In this document: positions 52,278 to 60,676 of the stretch, in pieces
How the letters are laid out: every line of letters starts with the position of its first letter
Numbering within the stretch: the first letter of the stretch is position 1
The notes under the pieces: model-generated
Seen by the model: the letters and a program-made list of their open reading frames with translations, nothing else
Told to the model about the DNA's origin: nothing
The model's database searches: none
Translations under genes and position numbers: made by a program
Assembly (NCBI GenBank): GCA_023525915.1
Contig: CP026657.1
Coordinates: forward strand, 3,310,001-3,374,000
Source: Acetispira formosa (nom. nud.)
Lineage (GTDB): Bacteria; Desulfobacterota; Desulfarculia; Adiutricales; Adiutricaceae
Direction: 5' to 3'
Length of the DNA stretch: 64,000 nt

Positions 52278-52545
52278 TTAACGACGGCGCAAGCCGCCGC
52301 CTCCGTGGAAACCGCCTCCGCCGTGGAAAGCACTGCCATGGAACCCGGAAATATTTCCGCCGCCAGGACTGACACCGCCTTCATGCACCGGTATATGCTG
52401 AATGCTTTGAAGGCCCCTCGCGCTGTCCCGCCAAGCCTGGCCGCCGCTACCGACTTGAGAGAACAGCCGATCGGCCCGCTCCGGGCCATCGCCGCGGTTG
52501 ATGACTTGGGGGTGGCTTGCTTGACGGTTCCGATAAAAATTTGGA
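52278..52545 (-). pseudogene. DUF3300 gene, 3' stump cut off by the prophage
   Basis: On the minus strand the frame ending at 52278 reads a Gly/His-rich tail (HGSAFHGGGGFHGGGGLRRR), typical of the C-terminus of DUF3300 proteins. It stands ten bases before the DUF2950 start, where that family is normally encoded. Upstream of about 52545 the sequence changes in composition and becomes the prophage tape-measure gene. About 85 codons of several hundred remain. The exact junction (about 52525-52545) is judged from base composition only. Confidence 0.65.
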
Positions 52546-54804
52546 TCTCTGAGCGGCAAGTGCATTGTACAAATCGGAATTCAATTTCATGCGCCGCTTG
52601 ACAAGTTCCGATTCATGAATAAAAACTTCTTCAGGAATAGAAACCCCTGCTTTTTCAGCTTCATCCATCATTTTTCGGATTCGGCGCAGCTCGTTTTCCG
52701 TTGCAGTAACCATTGAGGTTATTACTTCAGTGTATTTTTTCTCAGATGATTCGAGGCTGGATATTGAGTCCGTAACGTCAAAAAATTTCAGGCCCTTAAC
52801 CTGAGCGCCCATTTCTTCAAGTTGGGCGATAAGATGTTCAGAAAGCGTTTTTTGACGGCTGAGTATAGACGACCAGTCGATATCACCAACCTGTAATAAC
52901 GAAGCGTTAAGCGCGTCAGAAGCGGACTTAATGTTGCCCTGCAATTGCTCAATGCCCAAAATTTCGTCTTTTAATTTCTCTATACTCTTCGCAACTACCT
53001 CAGGAATATCTTTCCCAAATCTTTGTGCCACCAGTTGTTCGAACGAGTCTATTTCTGGTGCCAAATCGCGGCGTCCTTCCTTAAAGCCAGCTTCAAGACT
53101 TAAAAAACCTTGTTTTATATCATGCTCGTTAAGCAAGGTTCCGACAAAAGAACTGACACCGCCCCTACTTCCTGCCGTCTTAGTAAATTCTCTTCTCATT
53201 CCAGAAAGGGTAGATGCAAGCTCTTTCTCCAGCTTTTTCAGACTTTGTTCATCTAAATTAATTTGTAAAGATAATTGAGATTTTGAAAAATTTTGAACTC
53301 CTTCGCCAGCTTCGCTGGCGGCGTCCCGAACCCAACCATACTTTTCTCTTAATCTATCAAGCTCTTCCCCATATTTTTGGCTGACCTTTTCCGCTTCAGT
53401 CTGACGAGTGGAAAAGTAATAAATGGCGGACCCTGCCAGTAGGAGCGCTCCCGGTACACCACCTACGGCTCCCCATAACCCCTTCATGGCTGTGCCAAAA
53501 GCAGTGGCCGCTCGAGTGGCTAAATTCAACTCTCCCCTGGCGGCCGCAAGGGTGCGCGTTGAAGCAGTAAGCCGGTTCTGGACAGCCGCGCTTCGAGCCT
53601 GAATCCGCTGCAACTGGGTTTCCAACGTAGCTTGTCTTTTCAGATCGGCTTCAGTTGCGGTGCCAACCGCAAGGCGACGCCTGATGGATTCCAGTTCAGT
53701 CTGCCGTGCGGTCATTGCCGTATTTATGCGGCGTTTAATAGCCTTATCATTGTCCATTTGCGCCTGAACATTATTGGCAAGCTCAGTGCTGCTCCGGCCA
53801 ATAACTTGATTAAGCCCAAGCATCTGAGACCTAATTGCGGCCCAAAGCCCTGCCTGCTTTCTCCAGGCATTAGTTTGGGTCAAAACGGCTTTAGCGTTAT
53901 CCAGAGTGGCCTTTGTGGTTTTACCGGCACTCTTAGCCATACTGCTGTTAGCCGCGCTGATAGCTGAAATAGCTAGAGCAGCCGGCGCTGCAACAGTGGC
54001 AATTCCTGAAAGATTATCCTTCAGCGCATCAACACCCCCGACTACTTTATCCTCAATGCCAAAATCCTTGTTTAGGGTATTGGCAACAGACAGCATTTCG
54101 TTGCGAAGCTTGGTAAAGGCGTCGCTGATGGTGGCGGGCATTTCTTCGGCCTGGGCCCGCCAGGTTTCCATGTTGGCAATAAGACCATTGGCAATCACAT
54201 CCGTGGTGAGCTTGCCTTGGGAGGCGAACTCCCGGAGTTCGTTAACGCTTATGCCTAAATGGTCGGCCAGACCTTCAGCCATGGCCCCGCCGTATTTCAG
54301 GACCATGTTGAGTTCTTCGCCATTCAGCTTGCCTGTGGCCATGGCCCGGCTGACGGCATTCATGACCATCTCGAACTGTGCGCCCTTGGCCCCGGACACC
54401 ACCAGTGCGTTGGTCATAGCGTCGGCCAGGTCAAGTTGCCGGTTCATGCTTAAGCCAAGCGCGTTAAGGGCGGTGGAGTTCGAAAGGAAAGCCTCGGCGG
54501 TGTGCTCCAGGGATGAATAGGCCGTGTCCGCAATACTTTTCAGTCTGCCCATGGTCTCGTTAACATCGGCCAGGCCTTTTCCGGCCAGCTTCACGCGCGA
54601 CTCCAGGTCTGTCCAAGTGGCGGTCATCTGGGCAAATTCGCGCACACCAAGGGCCGCTCCCAACCCGCCTAGCCCGCGCTTGACCATTTGACTTATATTG
54701 CTGGAAAAACGCTCTGTCTCCCGCTCCATGCGCCGCAAGCCGACCAGGAAATCATTAACGTCTATTCCAGTGCCTATAGTTACTGTGCCGTCATATGGTG
54801 GCAT
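52447..54804 (-). CDS. Phage tail tape-measure protein, truncated and fused to host sequence
   Basis: This 785-residue frame has a TP901-type tape-measure N-terminal domain (TAEAFLSNSTALNALGLSMN, then GKLTTDVIANGLIANM). A coiled coil follows (LESIRRRLAVGTATEADLKRQATLETQ), then a membrane-like segment (WGAVGGVPGALLLAGSAIYYF), and a further helical part. The last 30 or so residues (PSSKPPPSHQPRRWPG onward) come from the host DUF3300 gene read in another frame. The natural 3' end, and the minor-tail, fibre and lysis genes expected after it, are missing. The protein would set tail length in an intact phage. Confidence 0.85.
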   Translation of the reverse strand: MPPYDGTVTIGTGIDVNDFLVGLRRMERETERFSSNISQMVKRGLGGLGAALGVREFAQMTATWTDLESRVKLAGKGLADVNETMGRLKSIADTAYSSLEHTAEAFLSNSTALNALGLSMNRQLDLADAMTNALVVSGAKGAQFEMVMNAVSRAMATGKLNGEELNMVLKYGGAMAEGLADHLGISVNELREFASQGKLTTDVIANGLIANMETWRAQAEEMPATISDAFTKLRNEMLSVANTLNKDFGIEDKVVGGVDALKDNLSGIATVAAPAALAISAISAANSSMAKSAGKTTKATLDNAKAVLTQTNAWRKQAGLWAAIRSQMLGLNQVIGRSSTELANNVQAQMDNDKAIKRRINTAMTARQTELESIRRRLAVGTATEADLKRQATLETQLQRIQARSAAVQNRLTASTRTLAAARGELNLATRAATAFGTAMKGLWGAVGGVPGALLLAGSAIYYFSTRQTEAEKVSQKYGEELDRLREKYGWVRDAASEAGEGVQNFSKSQLSLQINLDEQSLKKLEKELASTLSGMRREFTKTAGSRGGVSSFVGTLLNEHDIKQGFLSLEAGFKEGRRDLAPEIDSFEQLVAQRFGKDIPEVVAKSIEKLKDEILGIEQLQGNIKSASDALNASLLQVGDIDWSSILSRQKTLSEHLIAQLEEMGAQVKGLKFFDVTDSISSLESSEKKYTEVITSMVTATENELRRIRKMMDEAEKAGVSIPEEVFIHESELVKRRMKLNSDLYNALAAQRSKFLSEPSSKPPPSHQPRRWPGAGRSAVLSSR

Positions 54805-54825
54805 TGGTCACCCCTTAATTAGTCT

Positions 54826-54854
54826 TTGACAATTACCTGTTTTATGCCTATAAT
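54826..54854 (+). promoter_or_regulatory. Consensus sigma-70 promoter of the toxin-antitoxin pair
   Basis: A perfect TTGACA (54826-54831) and a perfect TATAAT (54849-54854) are spaced by 17 bases. The expected start of transcription coincides with the toxin ATG at 54861, implying a leaderless message. Confidence 0.85.
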
Positions 54855-54860
54855 AAACCT

Positions 54861-55124
54861 ATGAATGCGATTAATTGGACATCACATGCCCGTAGGCAAT
54901 TGAAGAAAGTCTCCGCCGAAATGCGGCAGATTATCAATAATGCCGTTAAAAAGCTGGCGGCCACATGGCCCGATTCTTCCAGCGTCACCAGATTGGTTGA
55001 CCGGGAAGAATATCGTTTGCGCGTCCGGGATTATCGCGTTATTTTTGTGGTGGAGCCGGATGGTCATGTGGTCATCCTTCACATACTGGAGGTAAGAAAA
55101 AGAAATGAGCGCACATACCAATAA
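54861..55124 (+). CDS. RelE/ParE-type toxin
   Basis: This 87-residue RelE-superfamily protein has the family pattern: WTSHARRQLKKVSAEMRQIIN helices, then LVDREEYRLRVRDYRVIFVVEPDGHVVILHILEVRKR. The basic LRVRDYRV strand and the closing strand VRKR are typical of ribosome-dependent mRNA interferases. It comes before its antitoxin, overlapping it by 20 bases (HigBA-like order). It points opposite to all surrounding phage genes, like a moron gene. The consensus promoter gives it expression from the dormant prophage. Confidence 0.9.
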   Translation: MNAINWTSHARRQLKKVSAEMRQIINNAVKKLAATWPDSSSVTRLVDREEYRLRVRDYRVIFVVEPDGHVVILHILEVRKRNERTYQ

Positions 55125-55446
55125 ACATCAAATCGTCACTGATCACGGCGGGGTTCCTGTCGCTGTTGTGTTGCCTTACAGTGATTACCTCAGGCTTTTG
55201 CATCCTGAGCTTAACGATCCCTCTTTTCCCCATGATGTGGTGGAAAAAAATATTATTGAAGGTAAAACGCTTATTCAATCCTGGCGCGAACATCTGGACT
55301 TGACCCAGGAAGAGGCGGCCAAGCGCATGGGCGTGAAGCAATCCAGCTACCAGCAACTTGAAAAGAAAACCGCCCGCCCGCGCAAGACGACTATCGAGAA
55401 GGTCGCGAAAGCTTTCGGTATTGATGTTCGCTTGCTTGAAGAATAA
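55105..55446 (+). CDS. Hybrid Phd-like/XRE antitoxin
   Basis: This 113-residue protein has an N-terminal stretch resembling Phd/YefM antitoxins (HQIVTDHGGVPVAVVLPYSDYLRLL, about residues 8-33). Its C-terminal Cro/C1 HTH domain is at about residues 58-113 (LDLTQEEAAKRMGVKQSSYQQLEKK). The HTH should bind the promoter upstream of the toxin and repress the operon, while the other region or linker neutralises the toxin. An aggaggt-like site precedes the ATG inside the toxin gene. Confidence 0.88.
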   Translation: MSAHTNKHQIVTDHGGVPVAVVLPYSDYLRLLHPELNDPSFPHDVVEKNIIEGKTLIQSWREHLDLTQEEAAKRMGVKQSSYQQLEKKTARPRKTTIEKVAKAFGIDVRLLEE

Positions 55447-55482
55447 GCTGATATTGGCCGACACAGTCCCTGCTTCCTTCTT

Positions 55483-55578
55483 TTAGAAATTGAACAATTT
55501 CGCGGCTTCAATGATCACCCTGGCCATATCACACAGCACACGAATAACTCTTTCGGCCTTATCCCAATTGATCTTCAT
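55483..55578 (-). CDS. Tiny phage protein (31 residues)
   Basis: A 31-codon frame starts with ATG at 55576-55578 behind a good aaaggag site. It reads MKINWDKAERVIRVLCDMAR and then a helical, hydrophobic end (VIIEAAKLFNF). It lies between the Gp15 gene and the toxin-antitoxin pair, in the phage direction. It would form one amphipathic helix. The function is unknown. Confidence 0.45.
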   Translation of the reverse strand: MKINWDKAERVIRVLCDMARVIIEAAKLFNF

Positions 55579-55611
55579 GGGATACTCCTTTCACTTTTTT
55601 GAAAAGAGCCC

Positions 55612-55712
55612 TTGCAAATCAATCGGATTTTGGTTATACTTATCTCGTCTTGATTGAGTTGTAAGGGACTCTTTTTCTTTTGGCCGCCAATGTTACAGCA
55701 TTGGCGGCTTTT
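55612..55712 (+). ncRNA. Possible small RNA with its own promoter and terminator
   Basis: TTGCAA (55612-55617) and TATACT (55635-55640) are separated by exactly 17 bases, and gccgccaatg/cattggcggc (55683-55692 with 55699-55708) is followed by TTTT. The transcript would be about 65 nt, starting near 55647. It points against the phage structural genes and ends 22 bases from the 3' end of the Gp15 gene. No frame of useful length lies in it. Confidence 0.45.
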
Positions 55713-55733
55713 CTTATGTCTGATAACTTTTTC

Positions 55734-56333
55734 TTACTTCATATTGTCCCCCTCTTGCCCCTCTGCCGGCACGGCCGCCAGCATTGAGCTAATCAAAAGC
55801 TGCCTTGACGGTTTATCTTTATCACTCACACTTCGCAATTCAATAAGCCGTGATATCGGTGGTTCGCTATAAAGGATCTCCATCAAGCCGACAAATTTCC
55901 ACCAGTGCAAATTATCTGCATGTAAATCGATTTGGAAGCGGCCCCGGAATGCGGCCCACACCTTCTGGTAATCCCAGAAGTAGCTAAATGTCTTCGGCCG
56001 GTCCCTGCGTCGTTCCGCCTCATCTTCGATATCGTCCCGTAGCCGCTGAGTGATTTTCAGCAACTTTATTCGATCACTTTCACCACACCCGGCGAACCAA
56101 TTAAGTCCTTCGACAATTTTATCGACTCCCATGCCCTTTCGAATGCTTTGGCAGCAGAGCCGCATGGCGTATCTGATCTTTTCCGAATCTTTCAGATCAT
56201 GTCTGGCCATTAGCCAGTCATAACGCAGCCATGCGCGGAAATCTGTTTTAAAGACGCATCCCTTATAGCTGTCAGGGAAGTCATCTTCAAAAAAACGATA
56301 TCCTAAAGGATTCTCAATGGACGGAATCATCAT
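55734..56333 (-). CDS. Gp15-family phage tail assembly protein
   Basis: This 199-residue protein has the start of Gp15 proteins (GYRFFEDDFPDSYKGCVFKTDFRAWLRYDWLM) and later WDYQKVWAAFRGRFQIDLHADNLHWWKFVGLM, as in tail chaperones encoded just before the tape measure in many siphoviruses. It overlaps the previous gene by 20 bases in another frame, but has its own ATG codons (56333 and 56330), so frameshifting is not needed. Confidence 0.85.
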   Translation of the reverse strand: MMIPSIENPLGYRFFEDDFPDSYKGCVFKTDFRAWLRYDWLMARHDLKDSEKIRYAMRLCCQSIRKGMGVDKIVEGLNWFAGCGESDRIKLLKITQRLRDDIEDEAERRRDRPKTFSYFWDYQKVWAAFRGRFQIDLHADNLHWWKFVGLMEILYSEPPISRLIELRSVSDKDKPSRQLLISSMLAAVPAEGQEGDNMK

Positions 56334-56697
56334 CCGGTCCCGGAGATACAGAGCGCCCCAAAATGGCCCGGTCCCGCTCCTCGTTGAAGCGGGTCAACTC
56401 TCCGGTTATGTAACTGACGATGTCCATATGTTCGCGCAAATTGGGGGCTCTGCCCTGAAAAATCTTTTCGTAGGAGCCCGGCCCAAGAATCATATCGATC
56501 TGCTGTCCGATTTCCCGGCAAATGACTCGAAGTCCGGTGGGGTCATCATTTTTGGAAAAATTGCCGTCAACGCTGGCCTTGGCTGCCACTTCCGCTCTTG
56601 CAATGGCTTCAGCGGTTTCGATGTCCCCAATTTTTACCTCGAAGGACCAGCCCTCGATTTCAATGGTTTGATTATTGTTTTGAAACTTAAAAGCCAT
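56314..56697 (-). CDS. Phage tail assembly chaperone (first of pair)
   Basis: This 127-residue protein begins MAFKFQNNNQTIEIEG, as seen in the Gp14-like genes located between the tail tube and Gp15 genes. It is mostly helical afterwards (EAIARAEVAAKASVDGNF). It probably keeps the tape measure soluble before tail assembly. The assignment rests mainly on position. Confidence 0.65.
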   Translation of the reverse strand: MAFKFQNNNQTIEIEGWSFEVKIGDIETAEAIARAEVAAKASVDGNFSKNDDPTGLRVICREIGQQIDMILGPGSYEKIFQGRAPNLREHMDIVSYITGELTRFNEERDRAILGRSVSPGPDDDSVH

Positions 56698-56709
56698 AGC
56701 AGTAACTCC

Positions 56710-57219
56710 TTATTCCGGCTCATCTTCGCTGAAGGTGGCTGTCCAGGGGGTGGTGGTTTTATCGATAGCCACCCACCCATGAACGCGGTCCCCTTTGACG
56801 TTCAGGCTGCCGCTATAGGTAACGGTATCACCGCCCGCGCCGCCGCCGCTGCTCTCAGGCACCCATGTGCATCCCTGCTTAAAGCCCTCATAAACCCCCG
56901 GCACCGTTTCGTGTTCCCGCCACAGGTGGGCTTCCAGCATTGACAAAACAGCATCAGGACCCTTGACCAAATTGACGGCCATGTCGAACAAAAGCATATT
57001 GGCCGGGTCTTCATCATAATAATTGCCAGACACCGGGTAGCTGACCTGGAAGCCGGTCGTAGTTGAGTCGGAAGAATCATCGATATAGGTGACCTCCCGC
57101 GTCTGGGGGTTAAGGTTAGAGGCCATATCGCTGAACCCTTTGGCCATACGGTCATAGTTGACCGCTTCGGACTTGGCAATAAAGTGAGCGAGCTGCCCCC
57201 TATTTTGTGTTCCAGCCAT
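56710..57219 (-). CDS. Phage major tail protein
   Basis: This 169-residue protein is in the slot of the tail tube protein, after the connector genes and before the chaperones. It has a beta-rich pattern (QTREVTYIDDSSDSTTTGFQ, then YSGSLNVKGDRVHGWVAIDK) similar to major tail proteins of temperate siphoviruses. It would form the tail tube around the tape measure. Confidence 0.75.
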   Translation of the reverse strand: MAGTQNRGQLAHFIAKSEAVNYDRMAKGFSDMASNLNPQTREVTYIDDSSDSTTTGFQVSYPVSGNYYDEDPANMLLFDMAVNLVKGPDAVLSMLEAHLWREHETVPGVYEGFKQGCTWVPESSGGGAGGDTVTYSGSLNVKGDRVHGWVAIDKTTTPWTATFSEDEPE

Positions 57220-57242
57220 TTTTGATTTTCCTTTCTATTAGT

Positions 57243-57671
57243 TCAGGTTGTTTCGTAGTCCAAAACATATTGAGCCGCATAAGCGAGTGTGACATTATCC
57301 TGTTCATAGACGCTGGCCGAAGTTACCTGCTCGATTTGAATAGGCCGGAGATCATCTCCGAGATCAAGCGAGCCCTGCCGCTCCATCCACTTGCCTATGG
57401 AGTTTAAAATCCCCATCATGGCTGATTTGTTTTTATTCATATCCGTGGCTGAAGACCCATAATAAAGGGTGAATGGTTGGCGCACAGTACCACTTCCGTC
57501 GATATATTTGGTTATATATTGTCCCGGATTTATTTGCAGGGACATCGACTGTCCTGTACCGCCGAGAACCATATCCAGGGAGAATTGACCCCCCTTGACC
57601 GGAAAGTCAGGGAAGGAAAGGATGTGCAGGCGCAACTTCTCTGCCAGTTCCATGTCTTCAACGATGCTCAT
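57243..57671 (-). CDS. Phage minor capsid / tail-completion type protein
   Basis: This 142-residue protein contains GGQFSLDMVLGGTGQSMSLQINPG and YDRR-free mixed alpha-beta sequence. It fills the position of the minor capsid or tail terminator gene next to the tail tube gene. It overlaps the preceding gene by 4 bases. The name rests on gene order and weak resemblance to minor capsid proteins of Firmicute phages. Confidence 0.6.
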   Translation of the reverse strand: MSIVEDMELAEKLRLHILSFPDFPVKGGQFSLDMVLGGTGQSMSLQINPGQYITKYIDGSGTVRQPFTLYYGSSATDMNKNKSAMMGILNSIGKWMERQGSLDLGDDLRPIQIEQVTSASVYEQDNVTLAYAAQYVLDYETT

Positions 57672-58033
57672 CTTGCCCCACCCCTGCTAAGTATTTTCTT
57701 TACCAGGTTGCGCCATTTGTCTTTCCAAAGGGCCTTGGATTTCTCAAGCCAGCGTGAAGTAGCCTGAGGGTGATGCGCTATGCTGAAATTAAACTTATCG
57801 CCGTAATACATTCTTTTGGCATATGGCGTATCATAGATGATTTCGCCGACCTTTTTCCCGCTTCGGAACGGTGAAGAAGCCAAAAGGCCAGTACGAAATG
57901 GCACATAAGGATTGGTATCCATTATTATCTGAGTGTCCAGCGCCGCATGGGCAGTACGAAGCCGCTTGGCCCGCCCACTGGGACTTAATAGTCCATCGCG
58001 ATTTATGGATAAGATTGCTGACATCCTAATCAA
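57668..58033 (-). CDS. Phage minor capsid / head-tail connector protein
   Basis: This 121-residue basic protein contains MDTNPYVPFRTGLLASS and YDTPYAKRMYYGDKFNFS, the pattern of the minor capsid 2 (HK97 gp10-like) group. In that group the segment TxxYVPxxTGxL is a hallmark. It should join head and tail. It overlaps genes on both sides by 4-8 bases. Confidence 0.75.
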   Translation of the reverse strand: MIRMSAILSINRDGLLSPSGRAKRLRTAHAALDTQIIMDTNPYVPFRTGLLASSPFRSGKKVGEIIYDTPYAKRMYYGDKFNFSIAHHPQATSRWLEKSKALWKDKWRNLVKKILSRGGAR

Positions 58034-58520
58034 GTATCACCTCCCAATGGTGGACCAGCCCGCTTTTATCAATAGACGGGTTAAGGGAAGAAAGGGCCCT
58101 GACTCCGTAAGTATTTTTGAAATCAGCGTCACTTAGGCCGGAGCCGTTTATATCCGGGCACTCGGTAACAATGCCGCCAAGGTTAAATACCAGCCAGTCC
58201 CCATCGTTCAGCGTCCAGAAGGATTTTTTTTCGTTGATATCGGAGTCGCGCCAGGCCTGAAGCTGCTTAAAAGGTTTGTCGAGCCTCTTGCTGGAATCGT
58301 TGTATTCATATCCTCTGGTAGATGCGGGATCGATAAAGGCCATCAGGCTGAAAATTTTCTTCGCTCCCACGGGGGAAGTATCGAGTCGCGTCTTACGGCT
58401 GTCAATTCTTACGCCGTCCAGAAAGGTCCGAAAATAAAGCATTTCCCCGTTATTCGGGTCACGGTAAAGATTAAACAGGGTAACGGTATGGGGTAGCCAT
58501 TTACGGTTGATCGGCTTCAT
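58026..58520 (-). CDS. Phage head-tail connector-region protein
   Basis: This 164-residue protein lies between the minor head gene and the minor capsid gene. It has a beta-rich N-terminal part (LPHTVTLFNLYRDPNNGE), which resembles small head-closure-type proteins with a TITxY-like opening. I cannot give a firm family. Position argues for head closure or stopper. Confidence 0.6.
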   Translation of the reverse strand: MKPINRKWLPHTVTLFNLYRDPNNGEMLYFRTFLDGVRIDSRKTRLDTSPVGAKKIFSLMAFIDPASTRGYEYNDSSKRLDKPFKQLQAWRDSDINEKKSFWTLNDGDWLVFNLGGIVTECPDINGSGLSDADFKNTYGVRALSSLNPSIDKSGLVHHWEVILD

Positions 58521-59678
58521 TTATGCAGCCTCCCTGCTATAATCTCTCCTCAAGGGATTGGCTGGCTCATTCAGAAAATCACGCTGACGTTTCTGCCATC
58601 CCCGAACTTTTGCCCTGGCTTCACGGACTTTCCGTCTGGCCCTACTATCATCAGCCCCTTCAACTTTCAGTTCATCGGCCCGCAATTTCCATTTTCTAAT
58701 CTGCCGCTCGTTGTAACGCTGCTTCTGCGTCAAATCGTACAATTCATCATTTTCGATACCCAACCCATATTTGGCCGGGTCACGCTGCTGTTCGGTATAT
58801 TCGTCATTCAAGCCCTCAAACCATGGCATAGAAAAGTGGCGGCAGTTTATGCCAAACAAACCATCCAGGTCTTCATATGACGTTTCCCCCTTCAGCATGG
58901 GATATTTGGCGTTTTCCGTCGTTCTTTTACCCCCATCCCGAACGAATACCCGCCCCTGATAGGGGAAGCACTTGGGCCGCGCCCCAGCATGGCTTGATAC
59001 GATGATGAGGTCGGAGCCCCATTCTTCTGCCCTAGCGTTGCTCTGTTGCCTGGTAGCGTTCATCACTTCAGTGATCACAATCTGGCGGACATAGGGGGCC
59101 AAACTTACTTCGCGGCCGCTAGGATATCGATATCCCGTCACACCGCCCGCGGCCAACTCGTTTACGGCTTGTCTCAAGGCTGCCTCAATACTTGCTTCAC
59201 CCCTGCCGACGGCGTTGATAGCCATCCGCAGGGCATCTAGGGTAGATGATTTCGCAACTCGGTTAGCCCGATCGAGCCGCCGCTGAAGAGATTTATACCC
59301 GGCGGCCCTGATTCCCTTCAGCCGCCAGCTTTTAATTATTGGCTCCGGCGGGGAACCCTCCAGGTTAGCCTTGAGAAGGCCAGCGTCATAGGCGCGGCGA
59401 TAACGTGATTCATCGCTGGCCAGAGCCTTTTCCGCCGTCTTCTGAAACGCTTTTTTCAGATCCCCTCGCGCGGCCTTATTCCAGTGCCGGGATACAATCT
59501 GGTCAAGCTGTTGGCTTAACAGCATTTCGGCGCGCGGCCCGTCATCAACCCATAGCCTTAGCATTTCAGCGTCTTTCAACATACGGGCACAAGCCATGAT
59601 GATTTCATGCTCAACATCAACATAGCGGTCCCATAAATCGTTGGGGATTGCCTTAGCTATGTAATGTGGGGAAAGCAT
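58521..59678 (-). CDS. Phage minor head protein (min_cap2 type)
   Basis: This 385-residue protein has a helical N-terminal half (RWNKAARG-like WNKAARGDLKKAFQKTAEKAL). The conserved section runs QIVITEVMNATRQQSNARAEEWG, then VSSHAGARPKCFPYQGRVF and GINCRHFSMPWFEG, with the H-x-GARP and NCRH motifs of phage minor capsid protein 2/Mu gpF-like head proteins. Its C-terminus is a basic coiled coil. It should enter the prohead and assist assembly or DNA injection. Confidence 0.85.
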   Translation of the reverse strand: MLSPHYIAKAIPNDLWDRYVDVEHEIIMACARMLKDAEMLRLWVDDGPRAEMLLSQQLDQIVSRHWNKAARGDLKKAFQKTAEKALASDESRYRRAYDAGLLKANLEGSPPEPIIKSWRLKGIRAAGYKSLQRRLDRANRVAKSSTLDALRMAINAVGRGEASIEAALRQAVNELAAGGVTGYRYPSGREVSLAPYVRQIVITEVMNATRQQSNARAEEWGSDLIIVSSHAGARPKCFPYQGRVFVRDGGKRTTENAKYPMLKGETSYEDLDGLFGINCRHFSMPWFEGLNDEYTEQQRDPAKYGLGIENDELYDLTQKQRYNERQIRKWKLRADELKVEGADDSRARRKVREARAKVRGWQKRQRDFLNEPANPLRRDYSREAA

Positions 59679-59700
59679 ACCGTTTTATTCACCCGCAAAC

Positions 59701-60264
59701 TTAAGCCAGAATGGCCCTTTTGATATAAAAGCCTTTTTTACCAGCTCCACTGCCAGTCCCTGCGTATCCGTCAAACTCTGACGCTAGGCCGCGCAGAAGG
59801 TCCGCCAGGGCCGAATAAATATCCCGGCTGGCCGCATCATCAAAAAAACTAGTAGCCAAACTACCGACGGATTCGCTTTGCACCCGCCCTCCGCGCTCCA
59901 TCACGGGTTGAAGGTCAGATCCGCTAAAAACCATTCCAGCCAGGTAACAGCATGCCGACTTAACCGCTTTCGGAACAACATCGGGCGGTACCAAGTAGCC
60001 ATCCGTATCGACGGCCCCAATTCTAGGCCAGGCCAAGACCCTGCCCCCCTTGCTTCGCCTACCATTCCAGCCCAAGCCATTAAGGTAATCGCTGGCAAGA
60101 ATCAAGGCAGCCTCCTTTTTGGCTAATTCCGCATCCTCACCGGGTTCTGGCGACGTAGGCCATACTGTGGAAGCCCGCTCCGTCTGCCATGTGTCGCATT
60201 CAGACACGGAGGCATAGCTATTTGCCCCTTCGGGCATGGTTCCGTCTTCAACAATCAGGCCCAT
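59701..60264 (-). CDS. DnaT-like phage head completion protein
   Basis: This 187-residue protein has the DnaT-like/head-connector start VEDGTMPEGANSYASVSECDTW and then KKEAALILASDYLNGLGWNGRRS with WPRIGAVDTDGYLVPPDVVPKAVK. These are typical of the proteins found after the capsid gene in many phages and annotated as putative DnaT-like domain proteins. It should be a head-tail adaptor. Confidence 0.85.
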   Translation of the reverse strand: MGLIVEDGTMPEGANSYASVSECDTWQTERASTVWPTSPEPGEDAELAKKEAALILASDYLNGLGWNGRRSKGGRVLAWPRIGAVDTDGYLVPPDVVPKAVKSACCYLAGMVFSGSDLQPVMERGGRVQSESVGSLATSFFDDAASRDIYSALADLLRGLASEFDGYAGTGSGAGKKGFYIKRAILA

Positions 60265-60279
60265 GGTTATTTCTCCCGG

Positions 60280-60666
60280 CTAGTTCTTGGCCGCCCATTT
60301 TTTCAGATAGCCGACCATTTCCTTTCTGGTATCGACCGATTTGGGGAAGGTCAACTTATTGTGTTCGGCAAAATGAACCAGTTCATCGGCGCTCATGGCT
60401 TCGAAGTCATAATTGTCAACCTGAGAAAATCCTTTTGTGACAATTTCGTTCGATGCTTCATATTGGGAAGCTTTGCGATAATCGACTTGCGGCTTATCCT
60501 TGTATGGTTCAGGAATAATATCGCCGCAAACATATTCACACTGCTCAATGAAATCGCCAGGCCCCCCGACTTTATCGGGGTCACGAATAACTGCTTGCAT
60601 GGCCCCGGCGGCCCTCTTTTGATCTTCCGTGGGTAAACCACGAATGAAAAAAATAACTTTGATCAC
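60280..60666 (-). CDS. Uncharacterised phage protein after the capsid gene
   Basis: This 128-residue frame starts with GTG at 60666 behind a strong aaggagg site. The C-terminal part (FEAMSADELVHFAEHNKLTFPKSVDTRKEMVGYLKKW) looks like a small HeH/SAP-type helical domain, often found in phage proteins next to capsid genes. The function is unknown. Confidence 0.7.
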   Translation of the reverse strand: MIKVIFFIRGLPTEDQKRAAGAMQAVIRDPDKVGGPGDFIEQCEYVCGDIIPEPYKDKPQVDYRKASQYEASNEIVTKGFSQVDNYDFEAMSADELVHFAEHNKLTFPKSVDTRKEMVGYLKKWAAKN

Positions 60667-60676
60667 CCGGTCCTCC

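Noticed and set aside
56314-56333. Programmed frameshift joining the two tail chaperone genes
   Set aside because: No clear slippery sequence was seen in the 20-base overlap and the second protein starts as a complete Gp15 protein at its own ATG.
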